A DNA stretch of 64,000 bases. Source: Siphonodentalium dalli. Its lineage: Eukaryota > Mollusca > Scaphopoda > Gadilida > Siphonodentaliidae. The notes beneath the pieces were generated by a model that saw only the letters and a program-made list of their open reading frames with translations, ran no database searches and was not told the DNA's origin. The stretch lies in NCBI GenBank assembly GCA_032622095.1, contig CP136061.1, positions 13,161,287 to 13,225,286 on the forward strand. Direction: 5' to 3'. Below, one piece after another: positions 35,665 through 45,484 of this stretch (positions are counted from its first letter, which is position 1; each line of letters begins with the position of its first letter). The position numbers were made by a program, and so were the translations under genes.

Positions 35665-35885
35665 CTATATATATGCAATACCGGTATGACATATGTCAGT
35701 TTACTGGTATTTTCATATGTTACAACATAAATACCCCATAAAACAGAAATTGCCCCTGCAAAAATATTTTAGCCCCTGCAAAGTATTTTGGCGAGGGCGA
35801 ATTTAGCACCTGCTGATTTTTCATAAGGCCAGCACTGCATTTTTACAAATGTCAAATTAAGTGGATTCCAATTAGGACCCATGCT

Positions 35886-36184
35886 GGGAAGCCAAATTGA
35901 CATTTAATAAATAATTGAGCTTAAGCACAATAAGGAATCTTCTTATTGCGCTTAAGCGCAATTAGATCTTCCCTTATTGCGCTTAAGCGCAATTAGCTCT
36001 TTTTGCGCTTAAGCGCAATAAGAATATTCCTTATTGCGCTTAAGCGCAATAAGACTATTAGCGCAATAAGGAAATTCCTTATTGCGAAGCGCAATAAGAG
36101 ATTCCTTGCGCAATAAGAGATTCCTTAAGGGATTCCTTATTGCGCTTAAGCTCAATTATTTATTAAATGTCAATTTGGCTTCCC
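35886..36184. mobile_element. TIR MITE filled with TTGCGCTTAAGCGCAA palindromes
   Basis: The TIR of about 40 bp (GGGAAGCCAAATTGACATTT then AATAAATAATTGAGCTTAAGC) is mirrored at the right end, giving a 299-bp element. The interior is a tandem series of ATTGCGCTTAAGCGCAAT palindromes with degenerate spacers. It is a relative of 40550-41066. Confidence 0.8.
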
Positions 36185-37939
36185 ATACCATGCATGCCAT
36201 GATAGAGCAATCATTTAAAATATTTTACATATAATAAGAGAAATTGCTGCACAACAGATCAACAGTTAATCAACTTAATCATTAATGTGTCATATGAATT
36301 AATATGTTGTGCAAATATCAAGGTGTGAGGTGGGTGAATATATACTGACTGAGTTACAAGATATCAAATATGACATTTCCTATTAATGCGATGCCCATGT
36401 AACAATGACAAATTTGACCATACCGGTAGGCTGTACTGCATGAAAGAATCAACATATTTGGGGGGGGGGGGGGGGGGACATGTTCTCCAGCTGAGAATAT
36501 CACCATATAATTTGACATGGCCAAATTTTCTGATTGGACAATTGAACACATAACTTTAGAAATGCTCTATTGCAACTGCATGCAGATAATATGAATTGTG
36601 CTGATTTGGGGGGGGGGGGGGACACTACCATGTAAAAGTGGAAGATTCAGGTTGAATAAATACAAATGGAGTGCCCATCTGAATTTGATGACATTTTTTT
36701 GAGGTACAAAAATGTCTGTAACTCAAACAATAATTAGCCTATTAACTAAACTGAAAAAAAAAGGTTTTCAGATTTGTGATCCCAATATATGAGTTCTACA
36801 AATAAGATAAAAAGTGAAAGGACGAATTTGAAATTTCCATGTACTAAACCAATAGTCACAGTACCACATATGCAGGCACACTGCGCCCACACACACGCTG
36901 ACACAGACTGCAGACAAATTTAAAGACAACGTAAAAATGTAAACAAAAATAAAAGTTAAAAACATTCTTTAAAAGTTGCAACAAAACAAAAATAACAACT
37001 GTAGTACGCAAGGATTGAATATAAACGACGTATTTTCTCAGTTATAAAAGTGGCTGTGTAGTTTTCCTTGCTTTTGGTTGAGAATGTTGACCAAAAACGA
37101 TGTACCAGTATTTCCATTCAGTCGTATTCGTCGGAATTTGACACTGACAGACCGATTAAAATAAATCAGAATAAAGTCAACAACCGTTATTAAAATGAAA
37201 TAAACGTAACAATCACCAAGAGTAATACTCGGTGAATATATAGATCACTTCAGTTTACCTCTACAGGCTCTAGGTGGCCGGTGAGTTATTTGATACAAAA
37301 AACATTCATTCGATTTCTGTATTCCTCGTGTATTTACCATTTCAAATACGGCGCCTGTCCTACCAGGAGGATCGATAACTCTACCAAGACGATTACACAA
37401 ATATGATTGGGTGAGCCATCCTGTTATTTATGATCCTTGCTCGAATCACTGACCTCCGAGTCTTTGACTTTGACGATGGACTCATGAGTCACTCGTCTTT
37501 ACAACTTCAAGACAATGATTGAATTGGTGGCCTAATGTATATCATATGCGATGGCTGGTACCACAATCTTAATTCTAATTATTGCAACTATGGATTGGGA
37601 ACCAATTTTCTAATGGATATGACTTACTAGTATGAGCAGATCATCAATATCGCTTCATCATCATCATGGCTGATTCATCAGTGTTCATGCTGCCATCGAA
37701 ATTAGGAAAAGTGACCCAGCGAATATTAATTTCCGAATCCAAATTGAATTTTGAGGCTGACATCAAGTTTCAGTTTCACAGCATATTTTCATTATGATAT
37801 ATTTGACGTTGCGTTGAATTTTTTTTATTATTATATTAATAATAATATTTAATTAATAATATTATAATATAAGTAATCACTGTAAATTGTAATGCGCATA
37901 GTGACAGTCTATCACTATCAGACTCTATGCGAATATACT
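36185..37939. other. No recognised gene; two long G tracts
   Basis: G tracts occupy 36460-36477 (18 nt) and 36608-36621 (14 nt). 37800-37870 is nearly pure A/T. Frames at 36354-36551 and 36768-36965 (-) are unsupported. Confidence 0.4.
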
Positions 37940-38028
37940 TGTCAGGTCGGGCACAGGTGCCAAATGAGCTAAATAGCTCATTTCAAATGAGCTATTTAGC
38001 TCATTTGGCACCTGTGCCCGACCTGACA
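37940..38028. repeat. Perfect palindrome: 44-bp arms, 1-nt centre
   Basis: Arms 37940-37983 and 37985-38028 are exact reverse complements around C at 37984. The arms start TGTCAGGTCGGGCACAGGTG and end AGCTCATTT. I find no mismatch, which suggests a very young palindrome. It continues directly into the next hairpin. Confidence 0.9.
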
Positions 38029-38108
38029 AATTTAGCTCAATTTAGCTACATGACTCATGAGCTCAAATGACATTTGAGCTCATGTAGCTAAATTGAGCTA
38101 AATTTGTA
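38026..38108. repeat. Second hairpin abutting the perfect palindrome
   Basis: ACAAATTTAGCTCAATTTAG and its complement bound the segment. The arms match except for a 7-nt insertion (CTCATGA region) in the left arm. It shares AGCTMAATT/ATTTGAGCT words with its neighbour. Confidence 0.85.
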
Positions 38109-39224
38109 ATGGGATTTATGTCTGTCTCTTCAGTTCAAATTTCAATGCCTACCTCGAAATCATGTGAACATGTGCGTTGTTGATTATTGTGCTTGGGGAC
38201 CCAGGCGGGACAACTAAACTATTATTGACCGTACCTTGAATTTGAAAATTATCTCCATATTGGAGGGGGGTATGTGTTCGTGTTTATCCTCCATGCATGT
38301 AAGATGGCTCAAATGAATGGTGTTCTCAATAATGTCGCTATTTGACACGCTCTTTCTTATTGTTTTTTTCGGGAGATGGACTGTGTCGATTTCATTTTGT
38401 CAATATTAATAAAAATAAGTTAGATATATAGCCTGTCGACACAGACAAGATTGAAAAAGTTTTTAATAGCGTCATTTATTTGTGTGTGAGCGGGATTTCA
38501 TGCAACAAACAACGGGGGGAATGGGTCCGTGGGACAGACCCGCAGCCGGCCTGGCGGAAACCCCTGCGTACTGTCTACTGACTTCCGTTACTTGCTCGTT
38601 GCTATATAAATTATAATATATACATGTAATGATGTATAAACAAACCAGCGGCGTCACTTAGCCTTATGTCGAAATTTGGCAGTCAGTACATTCGCCCTGA
38701 ATACATGTACTTTCAGAAATCACACATCACCCCTTATAGTTCGTGGACCCAACTACATGTAATATATTAACAGAGCTACCGGTAGACGCTCTCGATTAGT
38801 TGGTGGACCCAACTAATCAAACAGAGCTAGACACCCATATACTATTACTAACTCTATATCTATTACTATTCGAGGTGGCAATTTTTTGTCTTTTAATTTT
38901 TAACGATATTAAAGATTAATAGCGATGCTATTTAGGGACTATATTTTATCCAGCACATTATATTTCAATCCGCTAGTGGCCAGGCTTCGATTTCATGTTT
39001 TAAATTTTTATAGCATTTTGCAGTCTTGGCTTGTTGGGGCTTGACTTTCTCCATGAGGACATGGAGAAAGTTTTATTCTGCGCCCATTCGGTTAGTGGAT
39101 AGATTTTGTATAGCATTCCTTACCAATACAGGGGGGGGGGGTGTGAACAAAAAATTTCTGGCACGTATGCAATTCATATACAGCTGACCCCCCCCTACCA
39201 ATACATGTTTTTTGTCCCCCAAAT
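38109..39224. other. No recognised gene
   Basis: TGGACCCAACTA recurs near 38745 and 38804 in a short degenerate duplication. A G tract lies at 39131-39140 and a C tract near 39188. The minus frame 38472-38657 has no recognisable product. Confidence 0.35.
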
Positions 39225-39560
39225 TTTTTTTTCAGGAGTCTATTAAAATAGCCAGTGTCCGTCCGTGCATCCGCAAATGGTTTCATGATGATATTTAACT
39301 TTCATTTCGGTCAATAGATCAAAAGCATACCGTACATGTACAGGTCAAGTTCAAATATGGGTTTGCTCCACCCATTTTCGCGAGAGTTATGGCCCTTTTT
39401 CGACTTAGAATCCTGTCAATTTTTGTATGATAGTTTATCCACCATTTCAGGGGGCACTGGTTGGATTGTTCTGAAATTTAGTATCGGATTTTAGGGTCCT
39501 TGTTAGTTTTTTTTAGAAAAGCTGACGCCCCCAAATTGGCCCCAAATGAAGCTACTTTTT
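39225..39560 (+). repeat. Dispersed repeat X fragment
   Basis: It shares GGTCAAGTTCAAATATGGGT, CCCTTTTTCGACTTAGAATC and GGCACTGGTTGGATTGTTCT with 8041-8370 in the same orientation. Confidence 0.7.
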
Positions 39561-39790
39561 CTGGGCACACTCTGGCTGGATGGCCTTTTATTTAATATAT
39601 TAAATTGGTTGTCATTATAGCGCTAATTGCATCGCAAGGGGGGGGGGTGGTGGATGTAAATTTTTATGTGCATTTCTGAACAAATACACCCATATATTAT
39701 AAGAAAATAGAAAACATTCAGAATAGCAAACCTTCGGAATACCCAAAAAATCACTTTCTTTTATTGATAAATGCTTTTCCTTTCTTTCAG

Positions 39791-39849
39791 TGTTATTTAC
39801 TAAGATGCTGTGCTTATCATATCATTGAGACCAACACTTGTTGATAAAG
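39791..39849 (+). other. Candidate non-coding spliced exon
   Basis: CCTTTCTTTCAG precedes 39791 and AAAG|GTGAGT follows 39849, both strong splice signals enclosing 59 nt. All three forward frames contain a stop, so if real it is UTR or part of a non-coding transcript. It could belong to the same transcript as the exon candidate at 42926. Evidence is splice consensus only. Confidence 0.3.
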
Positions 39850-39876
39850 GTGAGTTTTAATTTACACTATACATGT

Positions 39877-40053
39877 AGGGCTGCAACGATATGCCCACGT
39901 TTCGATATTCATTATGATTTTTGCAACTACATGTATACAATACGTATCACGATACTTTCCAGACTGAAAATTGGACCAGTTTACAACTTTTGTCTGCTTT
40001 GCATATTGTTTTGGTGTTGTCGACATTCCTAACACCGTTTTTCTCAATAGCAC
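39877..40053 (+). mobile_element. hAT-like terminal fragment, cut by the assembly gap
   Basis: AGGGCTGCAACGATAT at the left edge followed by CGATATTC and GTATCACGATAC words is the style of hAT subterminal regions in many animal genomes (family knowledge). The element disappears into the N gap and no second end is visible. Confidence 0.45.
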
Positions 40054-40153
40054 NNNNNNNNNNNNNNNNNNNNNNNNNNNNNNNNNNNNNNNNNNNNNNN
40101 NNNNNNNNNNNNNNNNNNNNNNNNNNNNNNNNNNNNNNNNNNNNNNNNNNNNN
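40054..40153. other. Assembly gap (100 N)
   Basis: Exactly 100 N, a conventional placeholder length, so the true gap size is unknown. Frames drawn across it are not meaningful. Confidence 0.99.
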
Positions 40154-40549
40154 TTATAATATGACTCCAGCCATTTATTCAATTTCATTATAATTACCAT
40201 GTTGCTAGCTAGCATTGTTCATACTCATAGAGCAAATAAGTGTATTTTGCACTAATCCATGGCTCAAATTCAGTCATTTGTTGCATATATTCTGCTGAGT
40301 ATAACAGGAGGTGGTCCCATAAATGGCTGGATTTAGTGTACAGTACCCCTTATAGTTTCATGAGATTGCGTTAACCTAGTCGAAAATCTACGGGATATAG
40401 ACTATATAGTAAAGTTTGGACTAGAGTTAACCTAAATATTAATGATAAATGAATGAACAACAAAAGCTGAAGAAAAAACATATTTCCATAATCCATATGA
40501 TATGGTGGGCCTATATATTCAAATTCAAATTCTTTATTGGATACCGTAT
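40154..40549. other. No recognised gene
   Basis: A short inverted pair (GTTAACCTAGTC at about 40370, GACTAGAGTTAAC at about 40420) is the only structure I see. Confidence 0.35.
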
Positions 40550-41066
40550 GGGAGGCCCTTTTCACATTTATTATTTATTTACGCTTAAGCGCAAATAACC
40601 TCTATCATTTGCGCTTAAGCGTAAATCATTTGCGCTTAAGCGCAAGTCATTTGCGCTTTAAGCGCAAATAGATCATATTTGCGCTTAAGCGCAAATAAAA
40701 ATTAATATTCATTGATTACCCCCTGAATTAATTTTAAATGGCACAGGCCTAAACACATCACTCAAGACAGCTGAGTCAAGTCTACCGGTAAATAGGCCCA
40801 CCATATGAGGAAAGCAATCCACCCAGTATAACCCTAGATCCCTTTTATGACATGGAAATGGTATAGATCTGTGCAGGATATGTCTCATTTATAAAAGTCT
40901 GTATGGGGCTATTACTATGGGCCCATCATAATATACTATGAGATGGACTCAATCATTCACAATCAGAGGGAAGGAAGAGAGTGTTAGGTATTTGTGCTTA
41001 AATAAATTGGTAGACACATATTTGCGTTTAAGCGCAAATGATTAATAAATGTGAAAAGGGCCTCCC
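40550..41066. mobile_element. TIR element with CTTAAG palindromes, relative of 35886
   Basis: GGGAGGCCCTTTTCACATTT then ATTATTTAT...CTTAAGCGC is mirrored at 41030-41066. TAT/ATA sit outside the ends. Tandem TTTGCGCTTAAGCGCAAA palindromes fill 40580-40700. A second inverted pair (CCTGAATTAATT and TGGCACAGGCCTAAAC at 40700-40757, mirrored at 41403-41445) starts inside and ends outside, so two elements overlap. Confidence 0.7.
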
Positions 41067-41689
41067 ATAGATATGACCATATTCTAGCGTAATCCAAGAA
41101 TAAAATAAAATACATAAATAAATATCATCTTACATATAATCACTAATATATTATTACTGCCTATAGACTACAGTAATATATATATATATATATATAGGTT
41201 TAATGTGTTGGTTATAAATGGTTAACTCACCCTATACCAACCTCGTGTTAATATTTACTCGTAATATGAGCTATAGCTCTAGTCGTTTAATTCGAGGGTA
41301 CTACCGTACTAGTATGTTTGAGTTATGTTTATCTAGGGCTTCTTTGATGAAATTACATATTTGCTTTGTTGTTGTTGTTTGTTGATATATACTTGAATGA
41401 TTGTTTAAGCCTGTGCCATTAATTCAGGGTGGATCAATCATTCAATGCATGAGTTATTATTTGCGCTTAATTATTATTTAAAGAAGAATCACAGTTTAAA
41501 GTTGGGCTATCTTTCCCATAACAAGTTATATATAGTTTCCTAATAAATATGAATAAAAATGAAAGTGTCAACGACACTGTAGCTCAACTTGGAAAGGGAA
41601 TAATTTCATGTGTTACAGTCAATGGAGCGATTAGAAATGCAGAAAGTTGAAATGTCTTAAGTAATAATAGATTATCAACATGAAGAGAT
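41067..41689. other. No recognised gene; (TA)n microsatellite
   Basis: (TA)n at about 41171-41197. The right partner of the overlapping inverted pair lies at about 41403-41480, followed by a TTTGCGCTTAATT remnant. A second (TA)n run is at about 41690-41706. Confidence 0.4.
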
Positions 41690-41706
41690 ATATATATATA
41701 TATATA

Positions 41707-41965
41707 AGTAAAATCCAAGATGGTTGCTGGCAGTTAGGTTTTCCAACGATATTCAAAAACATTTGATAGCTTCCATCTAGTAGATCAATATCAAGATTAA
41801 TATGAAGTCTGGAGATGATCGGATGAGGGAAGTGGACTGTAGGGTGTGCCAAAGGATTTAGTCATGCAAAGAGTAAAATCCAAGGTGGCTGCTGGCGGCC
41901 ATGTTTTCTGGCCGAACGACCCCAAAACTACTCGTTCAACTAATTATTAACATGTCTTTTTCGGG
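41707..41965 (-). repeat. Dispersed repeat W fragment (antisense of 45590-47375)
   Basis: Two words, GTAAAATCCAAGATGGTTGC and AGTAAAATCCAAGGTGGCTG with CGGCCATGTTTTCTGGCCGA, match the reverse complement of the array unit in the GLTP intron. Confidence 0.65.
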
Positions 41966-42627
41966 TGGTTTTTAGAACACCAAAGTGTGTGGAACAACTT
42001 GATATATAAGTCAAATTGCATGTTCAGATGGGGTGGAGTCGATTTGAGATTATAGATGCATGACCTACGAGTATACCATTGATCGAGGTCAAGTAAAGCT
42101 CTTGCGACATTACCCTGCTACCACAATAGATGTACCTTTTGTAAAACACTGCATCTGAACTACAGGTATGCAAAAATGTAAACATGCAGTCATCCCGAAC
42201 AAAAATTACAGGTAAACAAACAAAAATTATTTAGCAAATGAAATTCACAATTCAGTGTATTTAATTGATTTCTATGATATTACTCTAGAATGGTGTTGAT
42301 TGCTGGAAATATTTTTACAAAATTTATTAAAATACCATCATTGACCAAGTTTATCGCTGTGCCCTTTAGGTTTTGTATCGGAATTATTTGAATTTGTATA
42401 TGTCTAGAACCTGGTGTGGAATGTTACAGTGGGGGTTCAAGCAAATTTTCCCCTTCACAATACAAACCATTAATAAGTAAATAACACCATGGATACATGT
42501 CCATGGCATCACTATCAGTAGCTCGAGACGAGTATGACTCGCCACACAGTAGCATTTCAACCAGGTTCTGGCCATAGGATAAATTCAAATCATGACCCAA
42601 CTTCATTAGTCTCTTATAATGTGACTA
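41966..42627. other. No recognised gene
   Basis: Two overlapping minus-strand frames (42384-42606) have no recognisable similarity. Nothing else seen. Confidence 0.35.
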
Positions 42628-42831
42628 CAGTAATGCCCAAAATAATCGACTCCTTAACCACAGCAGAATTATGGGTAATTTTCAGGATTTAGTCTGAAAT
42701 ATGGCGTGTTGCCATTCATTCTCGGTGAGAGCTTTCCAATGAATGTCAACAAGCCATATTTCCGACTAAATCCTGAAAAATTACCCATAATTCTTCTGTG
42801 GTTAAGGAGTCAATTATTTAGGGCATTACTG
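42628..42831. mobile_element. Palindromic CAGT...ACTG MITE, copy 3
   Basis: TA-flanked (42626-42627, 42832-42833). Both arms are present, with CGACTCCTTAACCACAGCAG at the left and its near-complement at the right. A small deletion at the centre leaves TTCTCGGTGAGAG. Confidence 0.85.
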
Positions 42832-42925
42832 TACTTCGCACCACTCATGTGTTAATAACAGTAACATACCGTACTCTATATGTCATTGTCACCATGTTAA
42901 CTTCTATGTGTACACATTTTTGCAG

Positions 42926-43236
42926 CTGGTGTTACCGAGGTGACAATTTTTGTAAAGTGTTTTGAAACTAATTCATTGTATAATGCACTATATAAATGGT
43001 ACATGTATGAGACTATACTGCTTGTTGTCCCTCAAGCCGTGGGTCCAGCATCGTGGTGCGCCTTAGTGATGTCGATCAGAACCAACAACGACACAGAACT
43101 TGCATTTCCGCTTCTGCATTCTGAGCCAAACCATGCATGTTCAAATATAAACCACTGGAATATGCACAGACTGCGATTTGACCACAAGCCAGCTACTCCG
43201 AAGGATCGTGGAAATTTCAACACCCATAACTGACAA
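42926..43236 (+). CDS. Possible 3'-terminal coding exon, product unknown
   Basis: TTTTTGCAG ends at 42925. One frame then stays open for about 102 codons to a stop at 43234-43236. The frame entered on a phase-1/2 codon (A-G-V-T-E-V-T...) has no ATG before residue 40 and ends RGNFNTHN. The other two frames stop within 15 codons. AATAAA signals follow about 100 bp later. I recognise no domain. It could equally be the 3' end of a non-coding transcript. No upstream exon is identified apart from the weak candidate at 39791. Confidence 0.3.
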
Positions 43237-43334
43237 CAGTGACGCCGTTTGAATTTATTGTTAATTGTATTATCATTTGTAATGTTATTTTGTCATTATT
43301 ATTATCAGTTTCATATTAAATTTGTATATCATAA

Positions 43335-43344
43335 AATAAATAAA
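43335..43344 (+). promoter_or_regulatory. Candidate polyadenylation signal (two overlapping AATAAA)
   Basis: AATAAATAAA lies about 100 bp after the stop of the 42926 exon candidate, in A/T-rich sequence. The match is short and occurs by chance easily in AT-rich DNA. Confidence 0.35.
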
Positions 43345-43624
43345 GAATAATTTTAAACAATAGATCTGTTTGTTATATACATATGAGGCCGACTTCTCTG
43401 GGGCTGTCTTCGCGTGTGGCCGTCTTTGTTTGGGGCCGACTACGCGTGGGGCCGACTTCTGCTGTATTCAGATTTTCGACTAACAGTAACACTCGTTATT
43501 AATAATTAAGGATCATAATATTTGAACATATATTAACAATAATGATAATTTATTTTTTAAATGTTGTAATATTTATTGGCTCGACGTAATAACAAAATTT
43601 GCTATGGCCAAAATACGTTGAACT
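43345..43624. other. Short GGGGCCGACT repeats, then AT-rich spacer
   Basis: GGCCGACTTCT, GGGGCCGACTACGCGTGG and GGGGCCGACTTCTGCT occur within 43385-43465, a small degenerate tandem repeat. The rest is AT-rich. Confidence 0.45.
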
Positions 43625-44508
43625 TAGGGTCCGGCGAATCGGCGATTTTGTTCGAATCGAATCTCGAATCGAATCAGACACGCGGATTTCACATCGAATC
43701 GAATCTCGAATCGAATCTTACTCCCCGTGGTAAATCGACAAGAACTAGATTTATGTCGGCGATCCCGCTGCAGCGCGAGTGTCTCCCCATACCATCACCT
43801 GTGCGTGTTTGGCAGCTTGCCGTGTGGACCTGCGTCACAATAAAAAATGTTGAGAACGGCACATGAAAATATGACGAGATAAATCGTACTCTGTCGTACT
43901 TTTTTTTTTCATCAGGGCCCAATTCTTTCTTCATCGTAAAAGTGGCTAGTGACAACTGTTTCTTTTTAGGGGCTCGCCCCCATCGCCGCTACTACTAGAC
44001 GTGTTGCCGGTTAATTTTCGTTTTGAGTCTTTCTTTTCTTTTGCCCTTATGGTGGATTGCAGGATGACTGCGGCTAAGGTGTGCCCATAAGTGAGAGGTA
44101 GTGCCCGTTTTCTGAACTGATAGTACAGTCGTGCACGATTTGCACCTGAATTTGTCAACGCTGCATTCAAAATAACTTTTAATTTCCGCCATTATAACTT
44201 TGGATAAATAAAAAGTAGGGAAGGGCACAGGAGATGGATCGATGATATGGATATATCGCCGCCACGACGACCCAAGAGCAATAATTTACTGAACGAAACA
44301 GGACCGCATCTCGTGCACCGACGGCGTTCGCAACAACATCTTCGTGCGTTTGTTTTAGAGCTTTTGTAGGACACGCTGTTCAACAAGTTCGCACATAATG
44401 AGGTTAATATGGTGATTCGAACTACATTCGAATCACACGATCGATTTCGAATCGAATCAGTAAGACGATTTCGAATCGAATCGAATCTCGAAGCTTCGCC
44501 GGACCCTA
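43625..44508 (-). mobile_element. hAT element with 8-bp TSD, internally deleted (884 bp)
   Basis: TIRs are TAGGGTCCGGCGAA at the left and TTCGCCGGACCCTA at the right. GTTGAACT is duplicated on both sides (43617-43624, 44509-44516). An 8-bp TSD is diagnostic of hAT-type elements. Subterminal regions hold multiple TCGAATCGAATC words in both orientations, which are probable transposase-binding sites. The minus strand encodes a BED zinc finger but no catalytic RNaseH-like or hAT dimerisation region, so the element is a deletion derivative. Confidence 0.85.
43995..44192 (-). pseudogene. hAT transposase N-terminal remnant, BED zinc finger
   Basis: Reading starts at an ATG at 44192 (MAEIKSYFECSVDKF...) and gives about 65 residues. 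Residues 15-50 carry the BED pattern: CKSC, then about 17 residues, then HLWAHLSRSH, with aromatic and Ser/Thr spacing typical of ZBED/hAT transposases. BED fingers bind DNA, here presumably the element's own subterminal repeats. The frame stops at 43995-43997 just after a basic stretch. A Ser/Gly-rich linker (TSSSSGDGG) continues in a different frame, suggesting a frameshift. The catalytic domain is absent. Confidence 0.7.
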
Positions 44509-44516
44509 GTTGAACT

Positions 44517-45095
44517 TGATATGAATGATACTTGATAGCTTGATCGTATTCGTCAGGTCTGGCAAATGCCAAATCAGTCTTTGTAAACATACACTCAGAT
44601 TCATACTGATACTGACTATTTTTTATATGTGGGTACATGTATGTAGTTTACTCCAGACTGATGCCAAATGTGACGTCACGATGTGAGAATACAGCTACAA
44701 ATTAGCCTATAAAGTATAATAGCTGTATTCAGGCTATCTGCTAACCTAGCTGAATTCATCTAGAATTTAGAAACTGCCTATATTTTCTGGAGCACTATTG
44801 TTGACTGAAACTGTTATTTGTCCGCATAGATGCGTAAAATCCCTTTGTAAATGTATCGAACAATTGGCTATAAATATACCTTTCACTGTTAATCCAAAGC
44901 TGTCAGTCAGTAATTGTCAAATTAACTGATATTCCCGGATTTGATTTGAGTGCGGCCCGCACTTTCCGCCATTTTTAGAAGGCCGAAATTACGGTGCTCG
45001 AAAAAATTTAATCCGACCCGGTACTTTTTCCGGACCGCCTTATAGTCGATGAAAACAAACGCCGACCGTCATTTTGCTGTAGCGTGTGCGGACAC
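44517..45095. promoter_or_regulatory. Region upstream of GLTP; possible promoter
   Basis: A TGACGTCA palindrome (CRE-type word) lies at 44671-44678, about 540 bp before the start codon. CCGCCATTTTT near 44966 and CGTCATTTTGCTG near 45067 resemble 5'-UTR/initiator-proximal motifs. GC content rises between 44950 and 45330 relative to its surroundings. There is no convincing TATA box. Transcription start is not determined. Confidence 0.35.
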
Positions 45096-45270
45096 GATGC
45101 GGACAAGACAATTGCGACAAGATGTCACCCCCTCTGTTCGCGGAGGTTGAATTCAGGTTCATTCCTTCATCAGAAGAGCCCATATGACGATGCGGACAGG
45201 ACAAGTGCGACAAGATGTCACTCTCTCTGTTCGCGGAGGTTCAATTCAGGTTCATTCCTACATCAGAAGA
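45096..45270 (+). repeat. 93-bp tandem duplication of the GLTP start-codon region
   Basis: Copy 1 (45096-45188) and copy 2 (45189 to about 45270) share GATGCGGACARGACAA, GCGACAAGATGTCAC, CTCTGTTCGCGGAGGTT and AATTCAGGTTCATTCCT. The period of 93 is a multiple of three. The copies differ at several bases, so the duplication is not new. Confidence 0.85.
45122..45187 (+). other. Upstream ORF from the duplicated start region (21 codons)
   Basis: Copy 1 retains an ATG and codes for MSPPLFAEVEFRFIPSSEEP plus one residue before TGA at 45185-45187. The residues parallel the true start (MSLSLFAEVQFRFIPTSEES). It lies 27 nt upstream of the main ATG in the same frame. If transcribed within the 5' UTR it would act as an upstream ORF and could lower translation of the main product (inference). 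Confidence 0.55.
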
Positions 45271-45329
45271 GTCCAAAGTCAGAACACTGCCGTTCATTTC
45301 CGCTGCGAGTGAAATTCTGCCAATGCTAG
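45215..45329 (+). CDS. gltp-like: GLTP-family protein, exon 1
   Basis: The ATG at 45215 opens 38 codons plus one base: MSLSLFAEVQFRFIPTSEES followed by KVRTLPFISAASEILPML. Exon 1 ends CTAG|GTGAG, a good donor. The K-x-x-T-x-P-F-x-x-A-x-x-x-x-P pattern is the N-terminal helix region of glycolipid transfer proteins, which carry glycosphingolipids between membranes in the cytosol (family knowledge). Splicing to 49534 keeps the frame (G|GT) and gives LG-x-x-F next, as in the family. Two exons give 57 residues; the family is usually about 200, so most of the gene lies beyond. A second frame (45084-45329) is longer but is only a shadow. GLTP, PLEKHA8 (FAPP2) and CPTP are related; this part fits GLTP/FAPP2 best. 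Confidence 0.7.
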
Positions 45330-45484
45330 GTGAGAAATAATGTTAGCAAACTCAGGGGGGGGGGGGTGGGGGTCGTGCACAAAAATTCCGACACAAGGGG
45401 TGGGGTGGGGGGGGGGGGGTATGGGGGGTCGCAGCTCCTGAAAACACGTTTTTTCCGGTGTTTTCTGGTGCTTGCAAATTTTTT

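Noticed and set aside
45084-45329. 81-codon frame with two 31-residue repeats in the 93-bp duplication
   Set aside because: The GLTP frame is a different one; this frame begins at GTG, ends in a stop at the splice donor and matches no family.
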